DNA from: Streptomyces sp. L-9-10
Lineage (GTDB): Bacteria; Actinomycetota; Actinomycetes; Streptomycetales; Streptomycetaceae
Length of the DNA: 40,206 nt
NCBI RefSeq assembly: GCF_004151105.1
Contig: NZ_PHRF01000062.1
Coordinates: forward strand, 1-40,206
Reading direction: 5' to 3'
This document shows positions 1-8,688 of the stretch, one piece after another (positions within the stretch are counted from its first letter, which is position 1; each line of letters starts with the position of its first letter). Position numbers and translations under genes: made by a program. Below the pieces are notes generated by a model. That model had not been told where the DNA came from. It saw only the letters and a list, made by a program, of their open reading frames with translations, and made no database searches.

Positions 1-49
1 GATGGTACTGCAGGGGGGACCCTGTGGGAGAGTAGGACGCCGCCGAACA
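1..49 (+). rRNA. rrf: 5S ribosomal RNA, 3' end (partial)
   Basis: The first bases match the 3' third of an actinobacterial 5S rRNA as I remember it, including the GATGGTACTGCAGGGGGGAC segment, the GAGAGTAGGACGCCGCCGAAC end and the terminal stem strand. The 5' part, and presumably 23S and 16S, lie outside the window. A strong terminator follows at once, so this is the end of an rRNA operon. Confidence 0.95.
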
Positions 50-59
50 ATTTTTGATG

Positions 60-92
60 GGAATGCCCCGCACCTTTGGTGCGGGGCATTCC
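60..92 (+). terminator. rRNA operon terminator
   Basis: A perfect 15-bp stem (GGAATGCCCCGCACC pairing with its complement) closes a TTT loop. It begins about 11 bases after the 5S end, with a T-run between the two. This is the usual form of a Streptomyces rRNA terminator. Confidence 0.9.
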
Positions 93-124
93 TGCGTTGT
101 GGGTCCATACCTTGAGGCAGCAGC

Positions 125-165
125 CTGCAATGGGCCGCCGGTTCAATTGGGGCGGCCCATTACAG
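125..165 (-). terminator. Terminator after the DUF58 gene
   Basis: A perfect 11-bp stem (AATGGGCCGCC with its complement) around an 11-base loop can be extended by three more pairs across one mismatch. It lies between the rRNA operon and the convergent end of the DUF58 gene, 25 bases past that stop, so it can serve the minus-strand operon or act in both directions. Confidence 0.7.
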
Positions 166-189
166 GGCAGTGGCTATACACCTTCGCTC

Positions 190-1500
190 TCAGAGACGTC
201 CAGCGGCCTTGAGCGCCAGATACGCGTCGGCGAGGGCCGGCGCGAGGTCCTCCGGAGTGGCATCCACGACAGTGACGCCGTAGCGCTGCAATTGTTCTGC
301 CGTACGACGTCGCTGAGCCTGTGCCTGTGTGCCGGCGGCGGCTTCGTAGACCGCGTCCACTGTGCCCCGCTCCCGGCTCATCTCCTCGACATGAGGATCC
401 GCGACGGACGCCACCAGGACCGTATGGCGTCGGTTCAACTGAGGCAGGACCGGGAGAAGCCCCTCCTCGATAGGTGCGGCGTCGAGGGTGGTGAGCAGCA
501 CGATGAGGGATCGACGTGCTGCGTTCTTGAGCGTGGCCGCGGCGAGGCCGCGCGCGTCCGTCTCCACGAGTTCCGGTTCGAGCGGGGCCAGCGCGTTCAC
601 CAGTGCGGGCAGAATGTCCCCCGCCGCATGGCCCCTGACCTGGGCGCGGGTGCGGCGGTCGTAGGCGAGGAGGTCCAGTCGATCACCTGCTCGCGAGGCG
701 AGCGTGGCGAGGAGCAGTGTGGCGTCCATGGCCGCGTCGAGACGGGGGACATCGCCGACCCGGCCGGCCGAGGTGCGGCCGGTGTCGAGCACGACGAGGA
801 TGTGCCGGTCCCGTTCGGGACGCCAGGTTCGTACGGCGACGGCGGACTGGCGCGCGGTGGCCCGCCAGTCGATGGACCGGGTGTCGTCACCGGGGACGTA
901 CGCGCGGAGGCTGTCGAACTCGGTGCCGTCGCCGCGGGTCAGCAGGCTTGCCCGGCCGTCGAGTTCTCTTAGGCGGGCGAGTCTGGAGGGCAGGTGCTTG
1001 CGGCTACGGAACGGGGGCAGCACCCGCACGGTCCAAGGGACTTCGTGGTGGCCCTGGCGGGCTGCCAGACCCAGGGGCCCGAATGAGCGCACCGTGACCC
1101 GTTCAGCCCGCCGGTCGCCGCGGCGAGTGGGGCGGAGCACCGTGGTCAGCCGTCGGCGTTCGCCTGCGGGCACGAGCACCTCGTGGCGTGATGCCGCCTG
1201 CTCGGTGCCGGGGAGCCGGCTGCTGGGCGGCCAGGCGTCGCGGAGATGGGCGCGCAGGCTTCGGCCCGAGGGGTTCGTGACGGTGAGATGGACCTCGACG
1301 CCGTCACCGAGTCGAACTGACGTATCACCACTTCGGGTGAATCGGAGCGTTCGCACTGGTGCGGCAAGGGCGTAGTCGCACAGAATTGCTAGCGAGAGCG
1401 GGGCGTTGACGGCAAGGATGCCCGCCCAGCTGAGGGCGAAGAGGCCGACGGGGAGTGAGCCGAGGGCCGCGAGCAGCGCGGTTCGTCCGGTGAGGGCCAC
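190..1500 (-). CDS. DUF58 domain-containing protein
   Basis: This 436-aa protein has the DUF58 layout: two hydrophobic segments near the N-terminus (about residues 8-45), a beta-rich region (about 55-165), and the family motif around 195-218 (EFDSLRAYVPGDD followed by RSIDWRATAR). After that comes a von Willebrand A-like fold starting at HILVVLDTGRTSAG. The usual MIDAS DxSxS is replaced by DTGRTS, common in this family as I remember it. The GTG start at 1500 lies 14 bases past the moxR stop and has a weak GGTGA ribosome site. It is the last gene of the MoxR operon. DUF58 proteins pair with MoxR ATPases and are thought to act in envelope or protein-complex assembly; the client here is unknown. 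Confidence 0.88.
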   Translation of the reverse strand: MALTGRTALLAALGSLPVGLFALSWAGILAVNAPLSLAILCDYALAAPVRTLRFTRSGDTSVRLGDGVEVHLTVTNPSGRSLRAHLRDAWPPSSRLPGTEQAASRHEVLVPAGERRRLTTVLRPTRRGDRRAERVTVRSFGPLGLAARQGHHEVPWTVRVLPPFRSRKHLPSRLARLRELDGRASLLTRGDGTEFDSLRAYVPGDDTRSIDWRATARQSAVAVRTWRPERDRHILVVLDTGRTSAGRVGDVPRLDAAMDATLLLATLASRAGDRLDLLAYDRRTRAQVRGHAAGDILPALVNALAPLEPELVETDARGLAAATLKNAARRSLIVLLTTLDAAPIEEGLLPVLPQLNRRHTVLVASVADPHVEEMSRERGTVDAVYEAAAGTQAQAQRRRTAEQLQRYGVTVVDATPEDLAPALADAYLALKAAGRL

Positions 1501-1514
1501 GAGAGTTCACCGTC

Positions 1515-2512
<998 letters not shown>

Positions 2513-2516
<4 letters not shown>

Positions 2517-3703
2517 GAGGTGCGTACCTCTCTTTCGAGGGCGTCGAGTTGGTCCGCGAGGCGGACAAGAGCGGCATCATCGGTCGGCGCCGGACCGAAG
2601 AGCAGGGTGCGCGGATCCAGGGTGGTGTCCGGGAGCCGTGCGGAGACGGCGGGGATCAGGACGTCGGGGGAGTGTGCGCCGGCCGGCGACACGCCGAGGA
2701 GGGGCGCGAGGCGGTCGAGGGTCGCCGAGCGCAGGGCCGCGGCGGCGTGGTCCCTGGCGTTCACCTTGCGGTACAGGCGGGCACGGCCCTCGGCGGACTC
2801 CGAGGCCCGGATGGCGACGGGGAGCCGTTCGGCCACGAGCGGGCCCAGCCTGCGGGCACGCCAGACGGCGGCGAGCACTGCGGCCAGGAAGAGCTGGAAA
2901 GCGCCCCAGAGCCAGCCGGAGGGGATGAGGCCGAGGAAGTCACTGTCGCCGCCGGTCTCGGCGGCGGATCCATCACTGAGCGAGGGGAGGTACCAGACGA
3001 GATGAGGCCGGGAGCCGAGGAGCTGAAGGGCCAGCGACGCGTTGCCGCGTTGGTCGAGACGGTCGTTGTACAGGATGTCGGGAGAGCCGAGGAGAACGGT
3101 GTCACCGGCTTCGGTGCCGGTGTCCCTGATCCTGACCAGGGTCGGCACGCCGTCGCTCATGTAGCAGGCGTCGACATCGGCGGTGTCGGTGACGTACCGC
3201 TCCCCGCCGATGTCGGCGGTGCCCGCGCGGTCGGCGGCGGGCAGCGAGCAGCGCGGGGCTCGTGCCGAGACCGGCGCGGGGGTGTTCGTAAGGACGCCGG
3301 GCACCAGGGTGCCGACGGAGGGCGGGCCGGCGCCGAGCAGAACGGTGCGGCCTCCCGAGGACTCCGTCGCGGCACGCAGGGAGCGCTGCTGATGTTCCGT
3401 CAGCAGATCGGGGTTGGTGACGAGGAGTGTGGTGTCGGGGCCGGCCGCGGCGGTGGCGTCGTCCAGCGTCGTGACGGGTTCGACGGAGACTCCCCGGTCC
3501 TTGAGGAGTTCGGCCACGGCGCGGCTGCCGGACCGGTCGGCGGAGCGCGGGTCGAGGCGGCCGTGCTGGTCACCGGAGCTGAGGGCGGCCATGGTGATTC
3601 CGGCCGCGAGCAGAAGGACGAGCGCGAGGACCACTCCGCGGCTGCGGGTCCAGACCTGCCGGGTGGTGGGGGAGAGCGAGGTGGAGCTGATCGTGGAGGT
3701 CAC
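2513..3703 (-). CDS. DUF4350 domain-containing membrane protein
   Basis: A 396-aa protein with one transmembrane segment near the N-terminus (about residues 23-42) and a second around 260-285 (WLWGAFQLFLAAVLAAVW). Between them is an extracytoplasmic domain of DUF4350 type, with a RAVAELLKDRGV start and a DTTLLVTNPDLL strand. The reading frame stays open far upstream to 4213. I place the start at the GTG at 3703 because it overlaps the DUF4129 stop by 4 bases and precedes the first membrane helix, whereas upstream sequence overlaps DUF4129 and is Arg/Pro-rich shadow. DUF4350 proteins recur beside DUF4129 and MoxR in actinobacteria. The role is unknown, probably in the envelope. Confidence 0.85.
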
Positions 3704-4389
3704 TCGGCCGTTCCTCCGGAGGCGGTGCTCAGCTGTGGCTTCGCGCTTTCCAGATCGAGATCGAGTGCGCGCAGCCGCCGGTATGTGTCCTCGTCGGCGG
3801 TGCGGCCTCCGTATGTGATGTCGTCGAATTCCCTGGCGGCCGTGCGCAGTCGGGTCGCGTGGCCGGGGAGGGGGCGGCCGGCTTCGGAGGCGGCCTCGTC
3901 GGCGGTGCGGCCGGGGCGGGGATCGAGCAGGGCGCGTTCCTCCAGGGAGCGGACGATGGCGCGCATGCGTTCCTGGGCGGCCTGGTTCCAGCGTCCGGCG
4001 GCGGCGTGCGTTTCCGCGGTGGCGCGGTGTTCCGCCGCGCTGCGGGGGCTCGCGTCGAAGAGCGTGCGCGCTGTTCCGGGTATGCGGCGCGGGCTGCCCA
4101 GTCGCCACCAGAGGGCGGCGAAGAGGGCGACCACGATCAGCGCGATGACGACAAGACCGAGTGGGCCGCCGGGGGCCACGCCGGAGGCGGAGTCGAAGAG
4201 GTCGCCGACCCACTCCCAGAAGCGGTTGAGTGCGCGCTGGAGGAGGTTCGGGTCGTTCTCGTGGTACATCGGCCTGGACAGCTCCCGCTCCGCCGCTTCG
4301 CGGGCGGGAACGCGAGGGGTGTCCACCGGTATGCCGTCGTCCGCGCGGATCACCTGCCGTGCGATGACCGCCGCCCCCGTGGTGGACAC
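3700..4389 (-). CDS. DUF4129 domain-containing protein
   Basis: A 229-aa membrane protein with one clear helix (about residues 78-96, LGLVVIALIVVALFAALWW). The C-terminal DUF4129 domain (about 110-215) is marked by AAGRWNQAAQERMRAIVRSLEERALLDPRPGRTADE and then DDITYGGRTADEDTYRRL. The same domain ends transglutaminase-like proteins in some bacteria. The GTG start at 4389 is 4 bases after the upstream stop, with GGGGA about nine bases before it. The stop overlaps the next start. It is the second gene of the five-gene MoxR operon. No enzymatic function can be inferred. Confidence 0.88.
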   Translation of the reverse strand: MSTTGAAVIARQVIRADDGIPVDTPRVPAREAAERELSRPMYHENDPNLLQRALNRFWEWVGDLFDSASGVAPGGPLGLVVIALIVVALFAALWWRLGSPRRIPGTARTLFDASPRSAAEHRATAETHAAAGRWNQAAQERMRAIVRSLEERALLDPRPGRTADEAASEAGRPLPGHATRLRTAAREFDDITYGGRTADEDTYRRLRALDLDLESAKPQLSTASGGTAE

Positions 4390-4393
4390 CGCG

Positions 4394-5629
4394 TCAGTTC
4401 CCCGGGGAGCCGTGGCCCGGGGGCTGCGTGCCGTAGCCCGCCACGCCCGCGGCCCGAGCCAGTTCGAGGTCGAGGGCCTCGCGCCGGATGCGCTGGTCGA
4501 TGTAGAGGAGCACGGTCACGCCGGCGGAGATCGGATAGGTGATCGTGGAGGCGATCACCGAGCCGATACCGGTGACGATCAGGTACGGCCAGCCGTAGTC
4601 CGGGCCGTTGCCGGAGTACAGACCGGCGAGACCCTCGCTGTCCACCGCGGTGGCGATGATGACGAACGGGATGGCGATGATCAGGGAGATGAGGAAGGAA
4701 ATCAGCAGCGTAAGAAGCAGCACGCCGAAAGTGCGCCACCAGGCGCCCGTGACGAGCTTGGCGGAGCGGCGCATGGCGGACAGCACACTCTGACGTTCCA
4801 GCATGAGCGCCGGGGACGCGAGGCTGAAGCGGACCATCAGCCACACGATCACGACGAGGCCGGCCATGCCGCCGAGCGCGGTGAGCGCGGCCCCTCCGAC
4901 GGAGCCCATCAGCAGGCCGGGCAGGATCGCCGCGGTCATGATGGCGGCACTCATCAGCGGCAGCAGCAGGGTCAGGCCCAGCAATTGGGGGAGCCGGGGA
5001 CGGGCCTCGTTCCAGGCTTCCGAGAGCGTGACGGGGCGCCCCAGTACGGACCGGCTGATCACTACGGTGAGCACGGCCGTGGTGAACAGGGTGCCGATCA
5101 CCAGGATGGCGAGCGACGGGAGCTCGGATACGAGGGTGGACGAGAGCGAGTCGGCGGTCTGGCTGAGGAGTTCCGACGGGGTCGCGTTCGGGTCGAGTTC
5201 GACCGGCTCCGGGAGCAGGTAGCGGCGGAAGAGGATGTCGCTGATCTGGGAGACCACGGCGACGGCGAGGGCGACGCTGAGCACCACCCGCCAGTGGGTG
5301 CGCATGGTGGAGACGGCGCCGTCGAGGATCTCGCCGACCCCGAGAGGCCGGAGCGGGATGACACCCGGCTTGGCGGCGGGCGGCGGGCCCCAGCCGTGAC
5401 CAGGGCCGCCGCCCCGGGCGGGCCCGCCCCAGCCCTGCGTGGGCCGGGGAATGGCCGGTCCCGTGCCGGGAGCGCTCGGCGGGGACCACTGACCGGGCGG
5501 CGGCTGGGCCGCGGACCACTTCGAGGAGGAGCCGGTGTCGTCGGCGGGCACGGCGGGCCCGGGGACACCGGAGTCCTGGCCGTCGGACGGGGCGGATCCG
5601 GGCGAGGCCCAGCCCGGAGTGTCGTTCAC
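4394..5629 (-). CDS. Membrane protein with glycerophosphoryl diester phosphodiesterase membrane domain
   Basis: A 411-aa protein. The N-terminal 125 or so residues are Pro/Gly/Ser-rich and probably disordered. The rest is an integral membrane domain with about six helices (for example LAILVIGTLFTTAVLTVVIS and LLLTLLISFLISLIIAIPFVII), resembling the GPDPase_memb family. The marker PGVIPLRPLGVGEILDG sits just before the first helix. No catalytic phosphodiesterase domain is present, so enzyme activity should not be assumed. The frame is open upstream to 5842, but the GTG at 5629 has a GAGGTGG ribosome site seven bases away and avoids overlap with divergent mtnA. It is the first gene of the MoxR operon. 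Confidence 0.82.
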   Translation of the reverse strand: MNDTPGWASPGSAPSDGQDSGVPGPAVPADDTGSSSKWSAAQPPPGQWSPPSAPGTGPAIPRPTQGWGGPARGGGPGHGWGPPPAAKPGVIPLRPLGVGEILDGAVSTMRTHWRVVLSVALAVAVVSQISDILFRRYLLPEPVELDPNATPSELLSQTADSLSSTLVSELPSLAILVIGTLFTTAVLTVVISRSVLGRPVTLSEAWNEARPRLPQLLGLTLLLPLMSAAIMTAAILPGLLMGSVGGAALTALGGMAGLVVIVWLMVRFSLASPALMLERQSVLSAMRRSAKLVTGAWWRTFGVLLLTLLISFLISLIIAIPFVIIATAVDSEGLAGLYSGNGPDYGWPYLIVTGIGSVIASTITYPISAGVTVLLYIDQRIRREALDLELARAAGVAGYGTQPPGHGSPGN

Positions 5630-5823
5630 GGTCGTCCACCTCGTGGTTTGGTTGCGGGGCCTGCTCGGCGAGCCGGCACTTCGACAGCGCCTGTCCGCGG
5701 AGCGGGGCGGCGGGCTGGCAGCCATCGTGCCACGCGCCGTGCCCCGGCGGACCGGGGGCTGTATCTCCTTCTCGGCTCCGTCCTCGCCTTCATTGTCCGT
5801 GCCGTAGCGGGCAGACTGAGCGG

Positions 5824-6981
5824 ATGGCTGATCAGTACGCACGAACCCCGGCCGGTTCCGGGCCGCCCATGCTTCCCTCGATCCGCTGGGACGAGCCGCC
5901 AGAAGGGCCCGTACTCGTACTTCTCGACCAGACGAGACTTCCGGCCGAGGAGACCGAACTGGTCTGCACGGACGTACCGGCTCTGGTACGGGCGATCAGG
6001 GCGCTGGCGGTACGCGGGGCGCCGCTGCTGGGCATCGCGGGCGCGTACGGGGTGGCGCTGGCCGCCGTACGGGGCTTCGACGTGGAGGACGCGGCGGAGC
6101 GGCTGGCCGGGGCGCGGCCCACCGCGGTGAACCTCGGCTACGGGGTGCGGCGGGCGCATGACGCGTACCGGACCGCTGTCGCGAAGGGCGCCGATCCGGA
6201 GCAGGCGGGGGCCGCGGCTCTCGCCGAGGCCAGGCGGCTGCACCGCGAAGATGCCGAGGCCAGCGCCCAGATGGCGGCGTTCGGGCTGTCGCTCCTCGAT
6301 GAACTGCTGCCGGGTGGCGGCCACCGGATCCTGACCCACTGCAATACCGGGGCGCTCGTCTCGGGTGGGGAGGGCACCGCGTTCGCCGTGGCGTTGTCGG
6401 CCCACCGGGCCGGGCGGCTGCGGCGCCTGTGGGTGGACGAGACCCGTCCCCTTCTCCAGGGCGCCCGGCTGACGGCGTACGAGGCGGCTCGTAACGGGAT
6501 GGCGTACACCTTGCTCACGGACAACGCGGCGGGTTCGCTCTTCGCGGCGGGCGAAGTGGACGCCGTCCTGATCGGGGCGGACCGGATCGCGGCCGACGGA
6601 TCGGTGGCGAACAAGGTGGGGAGTTATCCGCTCGCCGTACTGGCCGGGTACCACCATGTGCCGTTCGTCGTGGTCGCCCCGACCACGACGATCGATCTCG
6701 ACACCCCTGACGGGGCGTCGATCGAAGTGGAGCAGCGGCCGGGACAGGAAGTGACGGAGCTCACGCCGCCGCGGACGGCGGTGGCGGGAGCGGAAGGGGG
6801 AGGCGGAATGCCGGTGGCACCGCTGGGAACGCAGGCGTTCAACCCGGCCTTCGATGTCACCCCTCCGGAACTGGTGACGGCGATCGTCACCGAGTACGGC
6901 GCGCTGTCCCCGGTAACCGGGGACGGAATCGCGGAGCTGTGCGCCAGGGCACGCCGCCGTAACGACGAGTCCATCCGATGA
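5824..6981 (+). CDS. mtnA: S-methyl-5-thioribose-1-phosphate isomerase
   Basis: Cytosolic methionine-salvage enzyme that isomerises methylthioribose-1-phosphate to the ribulose form. At 385 aa it is slightly longer than usual, with about 20 extra N-terminal residues. Visible hallmarks are RALAVRGAPLLGIAGAYG (about 60-76), the catalytic Cys in THCNTGAL (C173), the catalytic Asp in LIGADRIAADGSVANK (D253), and the C-terminal AFNPAFDVTPPELV. The ATG at 5824 is preceded by GAGCGG; a start at MLPSIRWDE (residue 16) would also fit the family. It stands alone, divergent from the MoxR operon with 194 bases between them. Confidence 0.96.
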   Translation: MADQYARTPAGSGPPMLPSIRWDEPPEGPVLVLLDQTRLPAEETELVCTDVPALVRAIRALAVRGAPLLGIAGAYGVALAAVRGFDVEDAAERLAGARPTAVNLGYGVRRAHDAYRTAVAKGADPEQAGAAALAEARRLHREDAEASAQMAAFGLSLLDELLPGGGHRILTHCNTGALVSGGEGTAFAVALSAHRAGRLRRLWVDETRPLLQGARLTAYEAARNGMAYTLLTDNAAGSLFAAGEVDAVLIGADRIAADGSVANKVGSYPLAVLAGYHHVPFVVVAPTTTIDLDTPDGASIEVEQRPGQEVTELTPPRTAVAGAEGGGGMPVAPLGTQAFNPAFDVTPPELVTAIVTEYGALSPVTGDGIAELCARARRRNDESIR

Positions 6982-7169
6982 TGCCGCGCTGAGCGACGGG
7001 AGCGGCCCCCGACCTGCGCCGACGCGTGGGAAGGGGGTCGTGACATCCATCGGTGACAGCGGTGTGGGCCGGCGTCGGACCGGTGGACGGCTTCCAGTCG
7101 GCTGATCCGAGCCGCTTGCCCAAGCAGGCGGTTTGAGCGGTGAGTTGGGCGTGTGGTGAAGGTGAGGTA

Positions 7170-7211
7170 GCAGTCATAGGGCGGCAATTCGGCTGAATCG
7201 CGCCCTACTGC
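7170..7211 (+). terminator. Bulged hairpin between mtnA and the Cys-rich gene
   Basis: A TAGGGCG/CGCCCTA 7-bp stem encloses a small ATTC-GGCT-GAAT hairpin and is extended outward by GCAG/CTGC across a 3-base bulge. It lies 189 bases past mtnA and 31 bases before the next start. It could end mtnA transcription or be a control element for the next gene. There is no T-run. Confidence 0.4.
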
Positions 7212-7242
7212 GGACCGAGTATGCCGCTTCACACTCGGGTGT

Positions 7243-7779
7243 ATGGGGGCCCTGACAGGAGCCATCGGAAGCACGTGCCAGAGCTGTGGTGAGCCGGATC
7301 CGACGGTCCGCATGCGGGGCCGGGCCTTCCCCATGGCCGAACTCTGCGACGCCTGTTGGAACGACTTCGCCGACGACCTGGCCCGCTACGAAGGAGCCGG
7401 CGCACCGCCGAGGGCCGAGCCGGGGCCTGACGACTTCGACGCGGTCGGGCCGCCCCTGTGCCCCGAGTGCAACGGACTTCTGCGGCCCTACCCGACCAAC
7501 TACGACCGGTGGGTCGACCTCGCGTCGAGAGAACTGCCGGCGAAGGACGTTCCCTCCAGGTACCGGTGGCGGCTGATACCCCTTCGGGCGCGACGCTCGC
7601 AGGTGCCGACCGGCTTTGTGGCCGTCCGTATCCGAGGGGTCGAGCCCATGCCCGGTGAGCTGGTCATGCCCGCGCACGTGGCGGTGTGCCTCGGCCCGGA
7701 CGCCTCGGCGGAGGTCGAGGAGGCCCGGAAAGCCGATCTCCGGGGCGTCGATCCTGGTGACCAGGGCCAGGCTGTCTAG
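7243..7779 (+). CDS. Cys-rich zinc-ribbon-like protein, DUF6083-like
   Basis: A 178-aa soluble protein. The N-terminal part has a CxxC...CxxC pair (CQSC about residues 12-15, CDAC about 35-38) and a further CPEC about 75-78, suggesting one or two zinc ribbons. The middle and C-terminal part (TNYDRWVDLASRELPAKDV, PSRYRWRLIPL, then HVAVCLG) resembles the DUF6083 proteins I recall from Streptomyces. The ATG at 7243 has no convincing ribosome site, so the true start or a leaderless message is uncertain. It stands alone between mtnA and mtrA. Function is unknown; nucleic-acid or protein binding through zinc is only a guess. Confidence 0.7.
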   Translation: MGALTGAIGSTCQSCGEPDPTVRMRGRAFPMAELCDACWNDFADDLARYEGAGAPPRAEPGPDDFDAVGPPLCPECNGLLRPYPTNYDRWVDLASRELPAKDVPSRYRWRLIPLRARRSQVPTGFVAVRIRGVEPMPGELVMPAHVAVCLGPDASAEVEEARKADLRGVDPGDQGQAV

Positions 7780-7876
7780 CATCGCGCTCCGGTCGGAACA
7801 CCCTGTGAGCCCGTCCGCTCCACTACCGTGTGCTGACGACGGGAGACGGCCATGGCCGGATCGATGGGGGACGAGC

Positions 7877-7978
7877 TTGACATCAGCGGTTGACATCAAT
7901 GACAGCGGACAGCGACGGTCACTGACAGATATCGGTGCACGTTGCCGCTGCTCAGTGAGGTGGGTCACGCCTGTCTAC
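7877..7978 (+). promoter_or_regulatory. Candidate mtrA control region
   Basis: Upstream of mtrA are two exact TTGACATCA copies 13 bases apart (7877 and 7890). Further on is GGTCACTGAC (7917-7926), and then GTCACG-C-CTGTCTAC (7964-7978), an imperfect direct repeat with GTCAC-type half-sites like those reported for MtrA. No clear -10 box at proper spacing was found, so the promoter itself is not placed. Autoregulation by MtrA is inference. Confidence 0.35.
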
Positions 7979-8009
7979 GCAACGGAAATGAAAATGGGAT
8001 GATGTCGAT

Positions 8010-8687
8010 ATGAAGGGACGTGTCCTTGTCGTCGATGACGACACCGCACTGGCCGAGATGCTCGGCATTGTGCTGCGTGGTGAAGGTTTCGAGCCGTCGT
8101 TCGTAGCGGACGGTGACAAGGCACTCGCCGCTTTCCGTGAGGCGAAGCCGGATCTGGTGCTGCTGGATCTGATGCTGCCCGGCCGGGACGGTATCGAGGT
8201 GTGCCGGCTGATCAGGGCCGAGTCCGGCGTGCCCATCGTCATGCTCACGGCCAAGAGCGACACGGTCGATGTGGTGGTCGGGCTGGAGTCCGGGGCCGAT
8301 GACTACATCGTCAAGCCGTTCAAGCCGAAGGAGCTGGTGGCGCGTATCAGGGCGCGGCTGCGCAGGTCCGAGGAGCCGGCGCCGGAGCAGCTGGCCATAG
8401 GTGACCTGGTCATCGATGTGGCGGGCCACTCGGTGAAGCGGGAGGGGCAGTCCATCGCCCTGACTCCGCTGGAGTTCGACCTGCTGGTCGCGCTCGCCCG
8501 TAAGCCGTGGCAGGTGTTCACCCGTGAGGTGCTTCTTGAGCAGGTGTGGGGGTACCGGCACGCCGCGGACACCCGGCTGGTCAATGTGCATGTGCAGCGG
8601 CTGCGCTCCAAGGTCGAGAAGGACCCCGAGCGGCCCGAGATCGTGGTGACCGTCCGCGGGGTCGGTTACAAGGCGGGACCGAGCTGA
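8010..8687 (+). CDS. mtrA: Response regulator MtrA
   Basis: OmpR/PhoB-type response regulator of 225 aa, partner of MtrB. It has a receiver domain with the acidic pocket DDD (residues 9-11), phospho-acceptor D53 in VLLDLMLPGRDG, Thr in MLTAK and Lys in VKPFKPKEL. A winged-helix DNA-binding domain follows (LTPLEFDLLVAL, then VWGYRHAADTRLVNVHVQRLRSKVE). The sequence is almost identical to my recollection of Streptomyces MtrA, which controls development, osmotic/envelope functions and antibiotic genes. The ATG at 8010 has a weak GGGA site 11 bases upstream. It is the first gene of mtrA-mtrB-lpqB and is separated from mtrB by one base. Confidence 0.97.
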   Translation: MKGRVLVVDDDTALAEMLGIVLRGEGFEPSFVADGDKALAAFREAKPDLVLLDLMLPGRDGIEVCRLIRAESGVPIVMLTAKSDTVDVVVGLESGADDYIVKPFKPKELVARIRARLRRSEEPAPEQLAIGDLVIDVAGHSVKREGQSIALTPLEFDLLVALARKPWQVFTREVLLEQVWGYRHAADTRLVNVHVQRLRSKVEKDPERPEIVVTVRGVGYKAGPS

Positions 8688-8688
8688 C

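Noticed and set aside
50..190. tRNA gene after the 5S rRNA
   Set aside because: The only structures are two terminator hairpins; no cloverleaf can be drawn.
5630..5823. SAM or other riboswitch ahead of mtnA
   Set aside because: Only a short, GC-rich gap without the conserved stems of known SAM riboswitches.
5630..5842. N-terminal extension of the GPDPase-membrane protein up to 5842
   Set aside because: It would overlap mtnA and lacks a ribosome site, while GTG 5629 has a good one.
2549..6130. Very long plus-strand frame across the MoxR operon and into mtnA
   Set aside because: It is opposite four well-supported genes, is Gly/Arg/Glu-rich, and crosses gene boundaries.
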